A stretch of DNA of 64,000 bases, from contig CAYTWB010000001.1 in the NCBI GenBank assembly GCA_964441945.1, positions 124,001-188,000 on the forward strand, written 5' to 3'. A program made the position numbers and the translations under genes. Below are positions 33,718 through 41,818 of the stretch, in pieces (positions within the stretch are counted from its first letter, which is position 1; each line of letters begins with the position of its first letter). Below the pieces are notes generated by a model. The model made no database searches. It was not told the DNA's origin and saw only the letters and a list, made by a program, of their open reading frames with translations. The stretch comes from JADGQM01 sp964441945 (GTDB lineage Bacteria; Desulfobacterota; Syntrophobacteria; Syntrophobacterales; Syntrophobacteraceae).

Positions 33718-36048
33718 ATGGAAAATCAACACTACTATCGGATTGCTGGATTCGAAAACGGATTGCGTCTTGAGTCGAGGGTTGTTGAAGAACGCATCCA
33801 GAAAGCCGTGGAGAACGGGAATCGCTATCTCGATATCGAGGCTTTTGGACAACACGGTCTCGGCGGGCGGTTGTGGAAGACAGGAGAAGAGCAGGTCTTT
33901 GTCAGGATCGTCGGATCTCCGGGTCAGCGGGTCGGTTCCATGGGTTTCCCCAATACCCGCATCGAAGTCATGGGACCGACCTCGGATGACGTCGGGTGGT
34001 TGAATGCGGGCGCCCAAATCATTGTCCATGGAAATGCAGCCAACGGCGCAGCGAACGCGATGGCGCAGGGGAAGGTCTACATAGCCGGGAATATCGGGGC
34101 TCGTGGCATGACCATGACCAAGCGCAACCCGCGTTTTGAACCTCCGGAACTCTGGGTGTTGGGATCGGTGGGGGACTACTTCGCAGAGTTCATGGCCGGG
34201 GGAATTGCGGTCATTTGCGGATATCGGCCTCAGACTTCCGAGAATGTTCTGGGCTACCGTCCCTGCGTAGGGATGGTGGGGGGGCAAATCTACTTCCGCG
34301 GTCCTCACCAGGGGTACAGCCGGAATGATGCGAAGCTCATCCCCATTGCCGACGACGACTGGGAATGGCTGGTCGGTAATCTCAAGACCTACCTGGACGC
34401 AATCAAACAGCCTCATCTGTTTGGACAACTTGCCGATCGCACGCAGTGGCAGCTTCTGGTGGCGCGAACCGCTCAGGAAAAAGCCGTCAGACCCCGGCCA
34501 TCCATAAAGGACTTCCATACCAATGTGTGGGACCGTGAATTGGGGAATAACGGGCTGATCGGAGATCTGGTCGACTTTGACCGCAGCCCCATTCCGGTCA
34601 TCACAAGCGGCAATCTGCGACGCTTTGTTCCCGTCTGGGAAAACCGGCAGTATGTGCCCCCCTGCGAGGCCGGTTGTCCAACGGGTATCCCGGTCCACGA
34701 GCGCTGGCACCTGATTCGCGAAGGGAAGATGGATGAAGCGGTGGACCTGGCCCTCGCCTACACGCCATTCCCCGCAACGGTCTGCGGCTATCTCTGCCCG
34801 AACCTCTGCATGCAGGGGTGCACCCGTCAGACCACTGGTATGTCGCCCGTGGACGTAACCCAATTGGGCAAAGCCAGCCTCAACGCAAAGGCCCCGGAAT
34901 TTCCAGCGCTCTCCGGAAAGCGTGTGGCGGTCATAGGCGCGGGCCCGGCAGGGATTTCAGTGGCCTGGCAGATACGCAGGATGGGCCATGAAGCGGTTCT
35001 CTATGACATGAGAGAAACCTTGGGAGGAAAGATTTCGGCGTTCATTCCCCGGACCCGGATTCCCGACGAAGTCGTCGAAGCGGAACTGGAGCGTGTGAAA
35101 AAGGCCCTGCCTCATGTTTATTTGCAGCAGGAGTTGAGTTCTGATGATCTGGAACACCTGAAGGCGGACTACGATTTCGTGGTCATTGCCGTGGGCGCTC
35201 AAAAACCGCGAATCCTGCCCATTCCGGGCAAGGAGCGGTTGATTCCGGCATTGGAATTTCTTCGACGGAGCAAACTGGATCAGATCACCGTAGGAAAAAG
35301 GGTCGTAATCATCGGGGCCGGTAATGTCGGCTGCGATGTTGCGACCGAAGCACACCGCCTCGGGGCGGAGGAAATCACCTTAGTCGACATCCAGGAACCG
35401 CTCTCCTTCGGCAAGGAAAGAAAAGCGGCCGAAGCCGTCCGTGCCCGGTTTCGCTGGCCGTGTTTCAGTCGAGCCGTGACGGATGAAGGGCTTGAATTGA
35501 CAACAGGGGAGGTGATTCTTGCCGATACGATCATCATTTCAGTCGGCGATACACCGGACCTCGATTTCCTTCCCGAATCCATCGCCGTGGAACGCGGCTT
35601 TATCAAAGTGAACGAATCCTTCCAGACTTCCGACCCCAAAGTCTTCGCCATCGGCGATGCAGTAAAACCCGGGCTTCTGACCGATGCCATCGCTGCCGGT
35701 CGCCGGACCGCTCAGGTCATTTCGGATATCCTGGCAGGAAAGCTGCCGCACCATGATGCTCGAAAGACCCTCGATTACTCGCGGGTCAAGATGGAATACT
35801 TCGATCCGCGTTTGGTGAAAGTCGACGGTGTTGAGGCATGTGCAGCCCAGTGCGCTTCATGCGGGACCTGTCGGGACTGTGGGATTTGCATTACCCTCTG
35901 TCCCCAGGCGGCTATTTCAAAGAAGCAGGACGGAGGGGAGGATTTCGAACTCGTTGTTGATCCGGATCGCTGTATCGGGTGCGGTTTCTGTGCCGGGGTG
36001 TGCCCGTGTGGGATCTGGAACCTGGTTGAAAATGAACCGCTGGAATGA
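33718..36048 (+). CDS. Glutamate synthase GXGXG domain fused to NAD(P)H oxidoreductase and ferredoxin domains
   Basis: A 776-aa fusion. Residues about 1-250 form the GltB C-terminal beta-helix (GXGXG) domain (VYIAGNIGARGMTMTKRNP). A GltD-type small subunit follows: cysteine cluster CEAGCPTGIPVHERW and CGYLCPNLCMQGC (about 320-370), FAD fold VAVIGAGPAGISVAWQIRR (about 402), NADPH fold VVIIGAGNVGCDVATEAHR (about 530) and the closing KVFAIGDAV. The C-terminus adds two more [4Fe-4S] clusters (CGTCRDCGICITLCP; CIGCGFCAGVCPCGIW). It delivers electrons from NAD(P)H or ferredoxin to the FMN subunit. The gap to the FMN gene is 54 bp. Confidence 0.9.
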   Translation: MENQHYYRIAGFENGLRLESRVVEERIQKAVENGNRYLDIEAFGQHGLGGRLWKTGEEQVFVRIVGSPGQRVGSMGFPNTRIEVMGPTSDDVGWLNAGAQIIVHGNAANGAANAMAQGKVYIAGNIGARGMTMTKRNPRFEPPELWVLGSVGDYFAEFMAGGIAVICGYRPQTSENVLGYRPCVGMVGGQIYFRGPHQGYSRNDAKLIPIADDDWEWLVGNLKTYLDAIKQPHLFGQLADRTQWQLLVARTAQEKAVRPRPSIKDFHTNVWDRELGNNGLIGDLVDFDRSPIPVITSGNLRRFVPVWENRQYVPPCEAGCPTGIPVHERWHLIREGKMDEAVDLALAYTPFPATVCGYLCPNLCMQGCTRQTTGMSPVDVTQLGKASLNAKAPEFPALSGKRVAVIGAGPAGISVAWQIRRMGHEAVLYDMRETLGGKISAFIPRTRIPDEVVEAELERVKKALPHVYLQQELSSDDLEHLKADYDFVVIAVGAQKPRILPIPGKERLIPALEFLRRSKLDQITVGKRVVIIGAGNVGCDVATEAHRLGAEEITLVDIQEPLSFGKERKAAEAVRARFRWPCFSRAVTDEGLELTTGEVILADTIIISVGDTPDLDFLPESIAVERGFIKVNESFQTSDPKVFAIGDAVKPGLLTDAIAAGRRTAQVISDILAGKLPHHDARKTLDYSRVKMEYFDPRLVKVDGVEACAAQCASCGTCRDCGICITLCPQAAISKKQDGGEDFELVVDPDRCIGCGFCAGVCPCGIWNLVENEPLE

Positions 36049-36105
36049 GCTGCAATTCAACCCGGCGCAACCTTCACCCATTAATTGACCCCGGTGGGAG
36101 ACCTC

Positions 36106-37425
36106 CTATTGTGCTGCCTGATGGGAGACGGCGTTTTGGAATACGGTTTTGTAGAGCAGCCCTTCTTTGGGCAGGCGATCGGGTTCGACAACCTGTACTC
36201 GCGCTCCGAGGCCCAGTACCCGCCGAATGTGGCTCCTGACCAAATCAAGATACTGCGATCGGCCGCCTCCCGGAAAGTCCTGATTCGAAGACCGGACAAG
36301 CAGAATCTCGAGCTGTTCGGCAACTCCATAATTCGTCCATATGACCAGCCTGAAGTCGTCAAGTAGGGGATCGATTCCTCGCAGCAGGGCCTCCACCTGT
36401 TCCGGATAGAGCGGAATGCCGCGGATGGAAACACGATTGTCACTCCGACGAAGAATCGGTGCAATCCTTGCTGAAGTGCGACCGCACGAGCATTCCGTCT
36501 CTTTCAGTACAGTAATATCGCCAGTGCGGTACCGAATGAGCGGGTATGCCTCGGTGGTGAGAGTGGTCAGGACCAGCTCCCCTTCATGCCCGCGTGCAAC
36601 CGGTTCCCCTGTCGCCGGATGGACGATCTCTGCGAGAAACTGGTCCTCGGCCAGGTGCAAGCCGTCCTGATCCGGACACTCACCGGCCACTCCCGGCTCC
36701 ACCATTTCGTTGACTCCATAAAGCCCGAAAACCGGGACCCCGAAAGCAGACTCGAGACGTTTGCGGGTGATTTCGACCAGCGGGTCCGGCCCGAGCAAGA
36801 TAAGCCGCAGGTGCAGAGTCGAACCATCCAGGCTCTGCCGCTCCATGGTTTCCACCATGTGCAGTGCAAAGGCTGCCGTGGTGGCCAGCACGGTGGAACG
36901 GAAGTCCTGCATGATCTGCAGTTGCAGGGTGGCCGAAATGGTGGCCGATGGTGCCAGAGTCGCCCCCAGGATTTCCGCTGCATGATTGAAAGTGAAGGCG
37001 CCCGGGAAAAGGCTGAAATTGAACGCCACCTGGACTATATCGCGCTCAGTGATTCCGAGCTGTTCATAGAGTCTCACCATCAGGGATTGCCACATGGCCA
37101 CATCGTGGCGTGTAAAGCCGACCACAATGGGTCGGTGTTGATCAAGCCACCCGGGATTGCTGATCTTCAGCCGTACAATGCTCTTCAACGGCTCTGCAAA
37201 AAGCCCGTAGGGGTAATGCTCAGCCAGATCGTATCTCGTGGTGAAGGGGAAATGCCTGAGGTCCTCGATACTGGAAAAATCCTCGGGCAGGAGTTGTAGA
37301 GCATCCATACGCCTGCGGTAGAAATCGACGTTGAAGTATGCTCTGTTAAGAGTCATCTGCAGCTGTTCCATCTGCAGCTGGTGCGTCTCTTCGCGTGACA
37401 GGTGAGCGCTTGTCCCTCGCAGCAT
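36106..37425 (-). CDS. PaaK-like adenylate-forming protein with a replaced nucleotide-binding loop
   Basis: A 439-aa member of the phenylacetate-CoA ligase superfamily by overall pattern: LRHFPFTTRYDLAEHYPYG, GVNEMVEPGVAGECPDQDG and PLIRYRTGDIT followed by CSCGRT, and a C-terminal LLDDFRLVI domain. The family P-loop (SSGTTGKPTVVGYT type) is not present. At residues 87-104 the sequence reads KISNPGWLDQHRPIVVGF, so only the flanking P..VVG survives. The terminal GK pair also appears as GLL (LPKEGLLYKTV). It may be inactive or have another function. ATG 37425 has GAGGGGG 6 nt upstream. It is the last gene of the ior-liv cluster, 11 bp after livF. Confidence 0.8.
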   Translation of the reverse strand: MLRGTSAHLSREETHQLQMEQLQMTLNRAYFNVDFYRRRMDALQLLPEDFSSIEDLRHFPFTTRYDLAEHYPYGLFAEPLKSIVRLKISNPGWLDQHRPIVVGFTRHDVAMWQSLMVRLYEQLGITERDIVQVAFNFSLFPGAFTFNHAAEILGATLAPSATISATLQLQIMQDFRSTVLATTAAFALHMVETMERQSLDGSTLHLRLILLGPDPLVEITRKRLESAFGVPVFGLYGVNEMVEPGVAGECPDQDGLHLAEDQFLAEIVHPATGEPVARGHEGELVLTTLTTEAYPLIRYRTGDITVLKETECSCGRTSARIAPILRRSDNRVSIRGIPLYPEQVEALLRGIDPLLDDFRLVIWTNYGVAEQLEILLVRSSNQDFPGGGRSQYLDLVRSHIRRVLGLGARVQVVEPDRLPKEGLLYKTVFQNAVSHQAAQ

Positions 37426-37436
37426 GGGATCCCCCT

Positions 37437-38162
37437 CTATCGTTCCCATTTGTACCGGTAGTCTCTTCCCAGGTAGGCCCTTTGGACATCGTCATGTTCC
37501 ATCAGCTCACTTGCCTTGCCGGATAAAACGATGCGGCCGGTCTCCAAAACATACACCCTCTCGGCGATCTCCAGGGCCCCCATAGCGTTTTGCTCCACCA
37601 GCAGAATCGTCGTTCCCTGCTTGTGCAGAATCTGGATGGTTCGATAGATCTCTTCCACGACAAGCGGAGCAAGTCCCAGGGACGGTTCATCCAGGAGAAG
37701 CAGGCGAGGTTTTGCCATGAGCGCGCGGGCAATGGACAGCATCTGTTGTTCCCCGCCGCTGAGCGTTCCGGCCTTTTGCGGTTGCCTCTCCGAAAGGACC
37801 GGAAAGAGATCGAACATTCTCTGAAGACTCTCCGCAATGTGTCTACGGCCAAAGAGATAGCCACCGAGTTCAAGATTTTCGAGAACAGTCAGGTTTGGAA
37901 AGAGCTGTCTTGCTTCCGGGACTTGAACAAGCCCGAGGCGGACGATGCGCTCCGGTGCCGTCTGGTGGATCGGCGTTCCCATGAACTCGACCACCCCCTC
38001 CGACGGCCTGATCAGCCCGCTGACAACCCGAAGCAGGGTGCTCTTTCCGGCGCCATTGGAGCCGATCAGCGCGACAACTTCCCCTTCTTCAATGTGAAAT
38101 GTCACACGGCGCAGGACCTGAATGGACCCGTATCGGGCTGACAGCCCTTTCACTCTCAACAC
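37437..38162 (-). CDS. livF: Branched-chain amino acid ABC transporter ATPase LivF
   Basis: A 241-aa ABC ATPase of the LivF type. Walker A is GSNGAGKSTLLR (about 37), signature LSGGEQQMLSIARAL (about 138) and Walker B LLLLDEPSLGLAP (about 158). The H-loop segment TILLVEQNA is typical of LivF. GTG at 38162 is preceded by GGGAG. It pairs with the LivG half of the upstream fusion to drive uptake of hydrophobic or branched amino acids, with LivH and LivM as the pore. Confidence 0.93.
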   Translation of the reverse strand: MLRVKGLSARYGSIQVLRRVTFHIEEGEVVALIGSNGAGKSTLLRVVSGLIRPSEGVVEFMGTPIHQTAPERIVRLGLVQVPEARQLFPNLTVLENLELGGYLFGRRHIAESLQRMFDLFPVLSERQPQKAGTLSGGEQQMLSIARALMAKPRLLLLDEPSLGLAPLVVEEIYRTIQILHKQGTTILLVEQNAMGALEIAERVYVLETGRIVLSGKASELMEHDDVQRAYLGRDYRYKWER

Positions 38163-38268
38163 ATCTCTGCACTCCCAGGCGAAAGGAAGAACCCATGCTC
38201 TTCAACGCAATAGCTGGATCGGCTTTCGTGCATGCCGGAGGTCCTCCTCCAAGAGTCCGCTTCGGCCG

Positions 38269-40161
38269 CTATGCCGGCCGCTTCATCCCCAGGTAGGCCG
38301 CAATAACCCTTGGATTGCTCTGAATCTCCCCCGGCGTTCCAAGGGCGATCCTGGAGCCATGCTGCAGCACGACCACTCGATCTGCAAGCCGCATGACCAC
38401 GTTCATGTCGTGCTCGACCAGGATCATCCCCAGTCCGCGACGGCGAAGACTCGCGATCCGTTCGACCAACACTTCGCTTTCCCTGGGGTTCAAACCGCCG
38501 ACGGGTTCGTCCAGAAGCAGCACTGAGGGTGACAGGGCCTGGGCGCGAGCTATCTCCAGCAGTTTGTGTTCCAATAGACTGAGCTCCTGGGACGGCAAAG
38601 ACGCTTTATCGGCCATTTCGAAATCCTCAAGAAGGGCGAGCGCCCTCCGGTGGAGCTCTTTTTCCTCGCCTCGTTCCCGACCGATATGAAGAGATGAGGA
38701 GCAAAAACCGGACCGGCCATGCACATGAAGCCCCAGGAGTATGTTTTCCAGGACACTGAAATGCGGATAGATTTGGGTTGCCTGAAACGTTCGCCCCACT
38801 CCGCAGGCCGCAATTTGCCACGGGGTGAGCCGGGTCAGTTCGATGTCTCGGAGCAGAATACTCCCCCCTTGAGGCCGCCAGAGACCACAAATGATGTTTA
38901 GAAGCGTCGTCTTCCCGGCTCCATTTGGACCGATAAGCGCTACAATTTCTCCCGGATAAACGTCCAGGCTGACTTCGTGAAGCGCCTGCAGGCCCCCGAA
39001 ACTCATCGAAATGTCCTGAACGTTCACCAGGACCGGTCCTGATCGAATCACCGGATCATGATGCCTCGGGGCTGCGTATTCGCCATTTCCCGGGCTTCTC
39101 GCACTCACTGCCGGCCTGTCAGGAGGCTTTCTTCCCGGTGATTCGGTTCTCACGGAACCCGCCTGCCTGTTCCAACGAATTCCCAAGCGGCCAAGGCCCA
39201 CCAGTGTCGGCACCAGACCCTGGCGGCAGAAGACGAGGACCCCCGTCAGAATCAGGCCGTAGAAGAGGGTATGGAGGTCCTCAAAGCGGTGCAGGAGCTC
39301 CGGCAGGGCCGTGAGCAGCGCGACACCGGCCAGTCCTCCCCAAATACTTCCCAGTCCTCCCACAACAACCATGGTCACAATCTGAACGGAATAGAAAATG
39401 TCAAAGGTTTTGGGGCTGATGAACGTGACATAGTGAGCATAGCAGAAACCAGCCACTGCAGCATAGAGAGCACTCAGCACAAAGGTGGCAACCTTGTATC
39501 GGTGCGTGGGAATACCCAGGGACTGAGCGGTCAGTTCCTTTTCATGGATGGACCTCAGGGCCCTGCCCATGCGGGAGTCTATGAGATTGATCGTCAGGGC
39601 AAAGACAACAAGAAAGACCGTCCATATGAAATAATAGAAGCTCCGATCCGTGCCAAGCACCAGCGATCCAAAGTGAAGCCTCGGAATGCCGGGAAATCCC
39701 GAAGGCCCTCCGGTAATTCCCTCAAAGTGCCCGAGGAGAATGCTTACAATGATGTTGAACCCCAGGGTAGCCATGACCAGGTAGTGGCCTTCCAGTCTGA
39801 GTGTCGGCAAGGCCAGGAGATAACTCGTCAGTCCGACCAGCAAGAGAGCGAAAGCGAATGAAGCCGCAAGCGGCCATTGCCAGGTCGTACTGGCAATGGC
39901 GGAGAGGTAGGCGCCCATGCCGTAGAAGGCCGCATGCCCCAGGGATACCTGACCGGTGGAGCAGATGAGCAGATTGAGCCCGAGCACCACCAGGGCATTC
40001 AGGGCGATGATATTGAAAAGCATCAGGAAATAGTCGTTGGGGAGGCAACAGGGCAACAGCCCCAGCCCGGCAGCCAGCACAAGCAGTGCCCGCCAGCCTT
40101 TAGGAAGGAAAACCCGAAAGGCGGAATGGTCAAAGGATGTCTTGCTGATCAGTCTCTCCAA
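38269..40161 (-). CDS. LivM-LivG fusion: branched-chain amino acid ABC permease and ATPase in one chain
   Basis: A 630-aa fusion. Residues about 25-310 are the LivM permease (eight to ten hydrophobic helices; LLICSTGQVSLGHAAFYGMGA, and YKVATFVLSALYAAVAGFCY). A Pro/Arg-rich linker spans about 315-370. Residues about 375-628 are the LivG ATPase: Walker A IGPNGAGKTTLLNII, signature position LSLLEHKLLEIARAQ, and Walker B VLLLDEPVGGLNP. LivM and LivG are usually separate genes. The start is uncertain: TTG 40161 keeps the first helix but lacks a ribosome site. A 32-nt repeat copy lies just upstream. Confidence 0.9.
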   Translation of the reverse strand: MERLISKTSFDHSAFRVFLPKGWRALLVLAAGLGLLPCCLPNDYFLMLFNIIALNALVVLGLNLLICSTGQVSLGHAAFYGMGAYLSAIASTTWQWPLAASFAFALLLVGLTSYLLALPTLRLEGHYLVMATLGFNIIVSILLGHFEGITGGPSGFPGIPRLHFGSLVLGTDRSFYYFIWTVFLVVFALTINLIDSRMGRALRSIHEKELTAQSLGIPTHRYKVATFVLSALYAAVAGFCYAHYVTFISPKTFDIFYSVQIVTMVVVGGLGSIWGGLAGVALLTALPELLHRFEDLHTLFYGLILTGVLVFCRQGLVPTLVGLGRLGIRWNRQAGSVRTESPGRKPPDRPAVSARSPGNGEYAAPRHHDPVIRSGPVLVNVQDISMSFGGLQALHEVSLDVYPGEIVALIGPNGAGKTTLLNIICGLWRPQGGSILLRDIELTRLTPWQIAACGVGRTFQATQIYPHFSVLENILLGLHVHGRSGFCSSSLHIGRERGEEKELHRRALALLEDFEMADKASLPSQELSLLEHKLLEIARAQALSPSVLLLDEPVGGLNPRESEVLVERIASLRRRGLGMILVEHDMNVVMRLADRVVVLQHGSRIALGTPGEIQSNPRVIAAYLGMKRPA

Positions 40162-40210
40162 CTGCTACGAACCACCCCATTATCTTGTTCGCTTGGTACA
40201 ATGTCTCAGA

Positions 40211-40242
40211 AATGAGTGTCCGAATTCCCCTTCGTCATACCG
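40211..40242. repeat. 32-nt interspersed repeat, copy A
   Basis: This 32-nt segment begins AATGAGTGTCCGAATT and ends CATACCG. It matches 28 of 32 positions in a second copy at 62819-62850. It lies about 50 bp upstream of the livM-livG start, in the 176-bp gap after livH. Confidence 0.6.
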
Positions 40243-40337
40243 ATATGCTTTAAGGAAGACCCCCTTGAGTTCCTTCACCCATCACAGCATTCGGGCCGAA
40301 GCACCGCCAGTCGTTCAAGCCCCTTCTTGATCCCTGC

Positions 40338-41219
40338 TCAAAGCCTGCGAACTCCGGTCTGCCCAAAAAGGCCGGAGGGCCTGGCGAACAAGATGAACAG
40401 CAGAATAAGAAAGGCAAAGGCATCCTTGGATGCAGACGAAATGTATCCTGCTCCCAGCGCTTCAAGGACACCGAGCATCAGCCCTCCTGTGACGGCACCG
40501 AGAACGCTCCCGTACCCTCCAAGAATAGCGGCGGCAAAGCCCTTGAGACCAAGCATTAACCCGGCATCGTAACTCATGCTGGTAATAGGAGTAATCAAGA
40601 TCCCGGCCAGGGCCCCCAAGGCACCACTCAGGGCGAAGGCCAGGGCAACAACTCTGCGGACGGAGATGCCAATGAGGACGGCGCCGAAGGGATTGTCTGC
40701 CGCGGCCCGCATGGCTTTGCCAAGAAGCGTACAATGAAAGAAAAGGTACAGCAGCCCCAGGGCGACCATCGAGAGGGCCAGAATCCAGATGGACTGTGGA
40801 AGAATGGCTGCGTTCAGAAAAAGAATCGGGGTATCCCCCCCAAGGGGTGGGAGCGTGTGGGCGTTCTTCCCCCAGAGCAGCATGGCAGCCCCACGGAAAG
40901 AAATCGAGGCGCCGATGGTGATCATCACTAGAGAAAGAATGTCTCGGTTTCGCGAATGTTTGATGGGCCCCTGTTCGAGAGCAACCCCGACTACCGCCAC
41001 CGTTGCAGTGGTCAGCATGAACGCGAGAGGCATGGGAAGGCCGGCCACCTGGTGGAGAGAGATCATCATCATGGCACCAATCATGACGAAATCGCCCTGG
41101 GCAAAGTTCACCACACCGGTGGCATTTTGGATCAGGCAGAATCCCAGGGCAATGAGCGAATAGATGCTGCCGTTCGTGATGCCGGATATGAAAAACTGAG
41201 GGAAAAGATGCAGAAGCAT
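40338..41219 (-). CDS. livH: Branched-chain amino acid ABC transporter permease LivH
   Basis: A 293-aa inner-membrane permease with about eight helices. LivH landmarks are GITNGSIYSLIALGFCLIQN, TGVVNFAQGDFVMIGAMMM, GKAMRAAADNPFGAVLIGI (the EAA-type loop that contacts the ATPase) and GGYGSVLGAVTGGLMLGVLE. ATG 41219 (MLLHLFPQFFISG) is the family-like start; the frame is open upstream to 41276 but that leader has no similarity. It precedes the livM-livG fusion. No LivK binding-protein gene is in the cluster. Confidence 0.92.
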   Translation of the reverse strand: MLLHLFPQFFISGITNGSIYSLIALGFCLIQNATGVVNFAQGDFVMIGAMMMISLHQVAGLPMPLAFMLTTATVAVVGVALEQGPIKHSRNRDILSLVMITIGASISFRGAAMLLWGKNAHTLPPLGGDTPILFLNAAILPQSIWILALSMVALGLLYLFFHCTLLGKAMRAAADNPFGAVLIGISVRRVVALAFALSGALGALAGILITPITSMSYDAGLMLGLKGFAAAILGGYGSVLGAVTGGLMLGVLEALGAGYISSASKDAFAFLILLFILFARPSGLFGQTGVRRL

Positions 41220-41285
41220 TACAAAACCATCGGTGACCGGCGGCTGGCAATGAACACCTGGTGATCCGCAAAGCAAAGCATGACC

Positions 41286-41804
41286 CTACTCCTGGAGACT
41301 CACAAATGCCTTCCAGCCGGCTTCCAGTGCCCTTAGACTACTTTCCAGGCGCTCGCCTCGAAAGCGTGAAAGCTGTGTTTCCAGGGGTTCATAGCCACAA
41401 AAAAGGCACCCGGAAGCTGCGGCGAATCCCAGCACCACCAGGTTGACGGAAAGAGGAGCACCCAGATCCAGAGCGATACGGGTGGCATCAACCTTCTTCA
41501 CGGAATCTCCCTCCGGAGCATTGCAGAAGGCCGTACCTCCCGGTTTCAGATAGAAACCGTGCACTGAAAAGGCATCCGGGTGAAGGCCAAGAAAAACATC
41601 CGCCCTGCCGGGGCGAATCAGAGGGCTGACGACGGAATGGTTGCCCACTTTGATATGACTGATGACATTGCCCCCGCGCTGAGCCATGCCATGGGTCTCG
41701 GAACCCATCACGGAACAGCCGAGATCGAGAGCCGTCTCACAGAGGAGCCTGCTGAGGAAGAGCACCCCTTGCCCTCCAATACCACTCACAATGATTTGCT
41801 GCAT
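41286..41804 (-). CDS. iorB: Indolepyruvate:ferredoxin oxidoreductase beta subunit
   Basis: A 172-aa gamma-type 2-oxoacid oxidoreductase subunit: MQQIIVSGIGGQGVLFLSRLL at the start and SETHGMAQRGGNVISHIKVG, the IorB/POR-gamma signature. With IorA it oxidatively decarboxylates aryl-2-oxoacids to acyl-CoA, reducing ferredoxin. ATG 41804 has AAAGG a few nt upstream; a GTG at 41822 overlapping the iorA stop (GTGTGA) is an alternative. It follows iorA at once and precedes livH. Confidence 0.93.
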   Translation of the reverse strand: MQQIIVSGIGGQGVLFLSRLLCETALDLGCSVMGSETHGMAQRGGNVISHIKVGNHSVVSPLIRPGRADVFLGLHPDAFSVHGFYLKPGGTAFCNAPEGDSVKKVDATRIALDLGAPLSVNLVVLGFAAASGCLFCGYEPLETQLSRFRGERLESSLRALEAGWKAFVSLQE

Positions 41805-41818
41805 GATCCTTTCACTCT

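Noticed and set aside
38500..38620. Degenerate ABC signature in the LivG half (LSLLEHKLLEIARA)
   Set aside because: LivG proteins commonly vary at this motif (for example LSLLERKRLE), so I do not treat it as loss of function.
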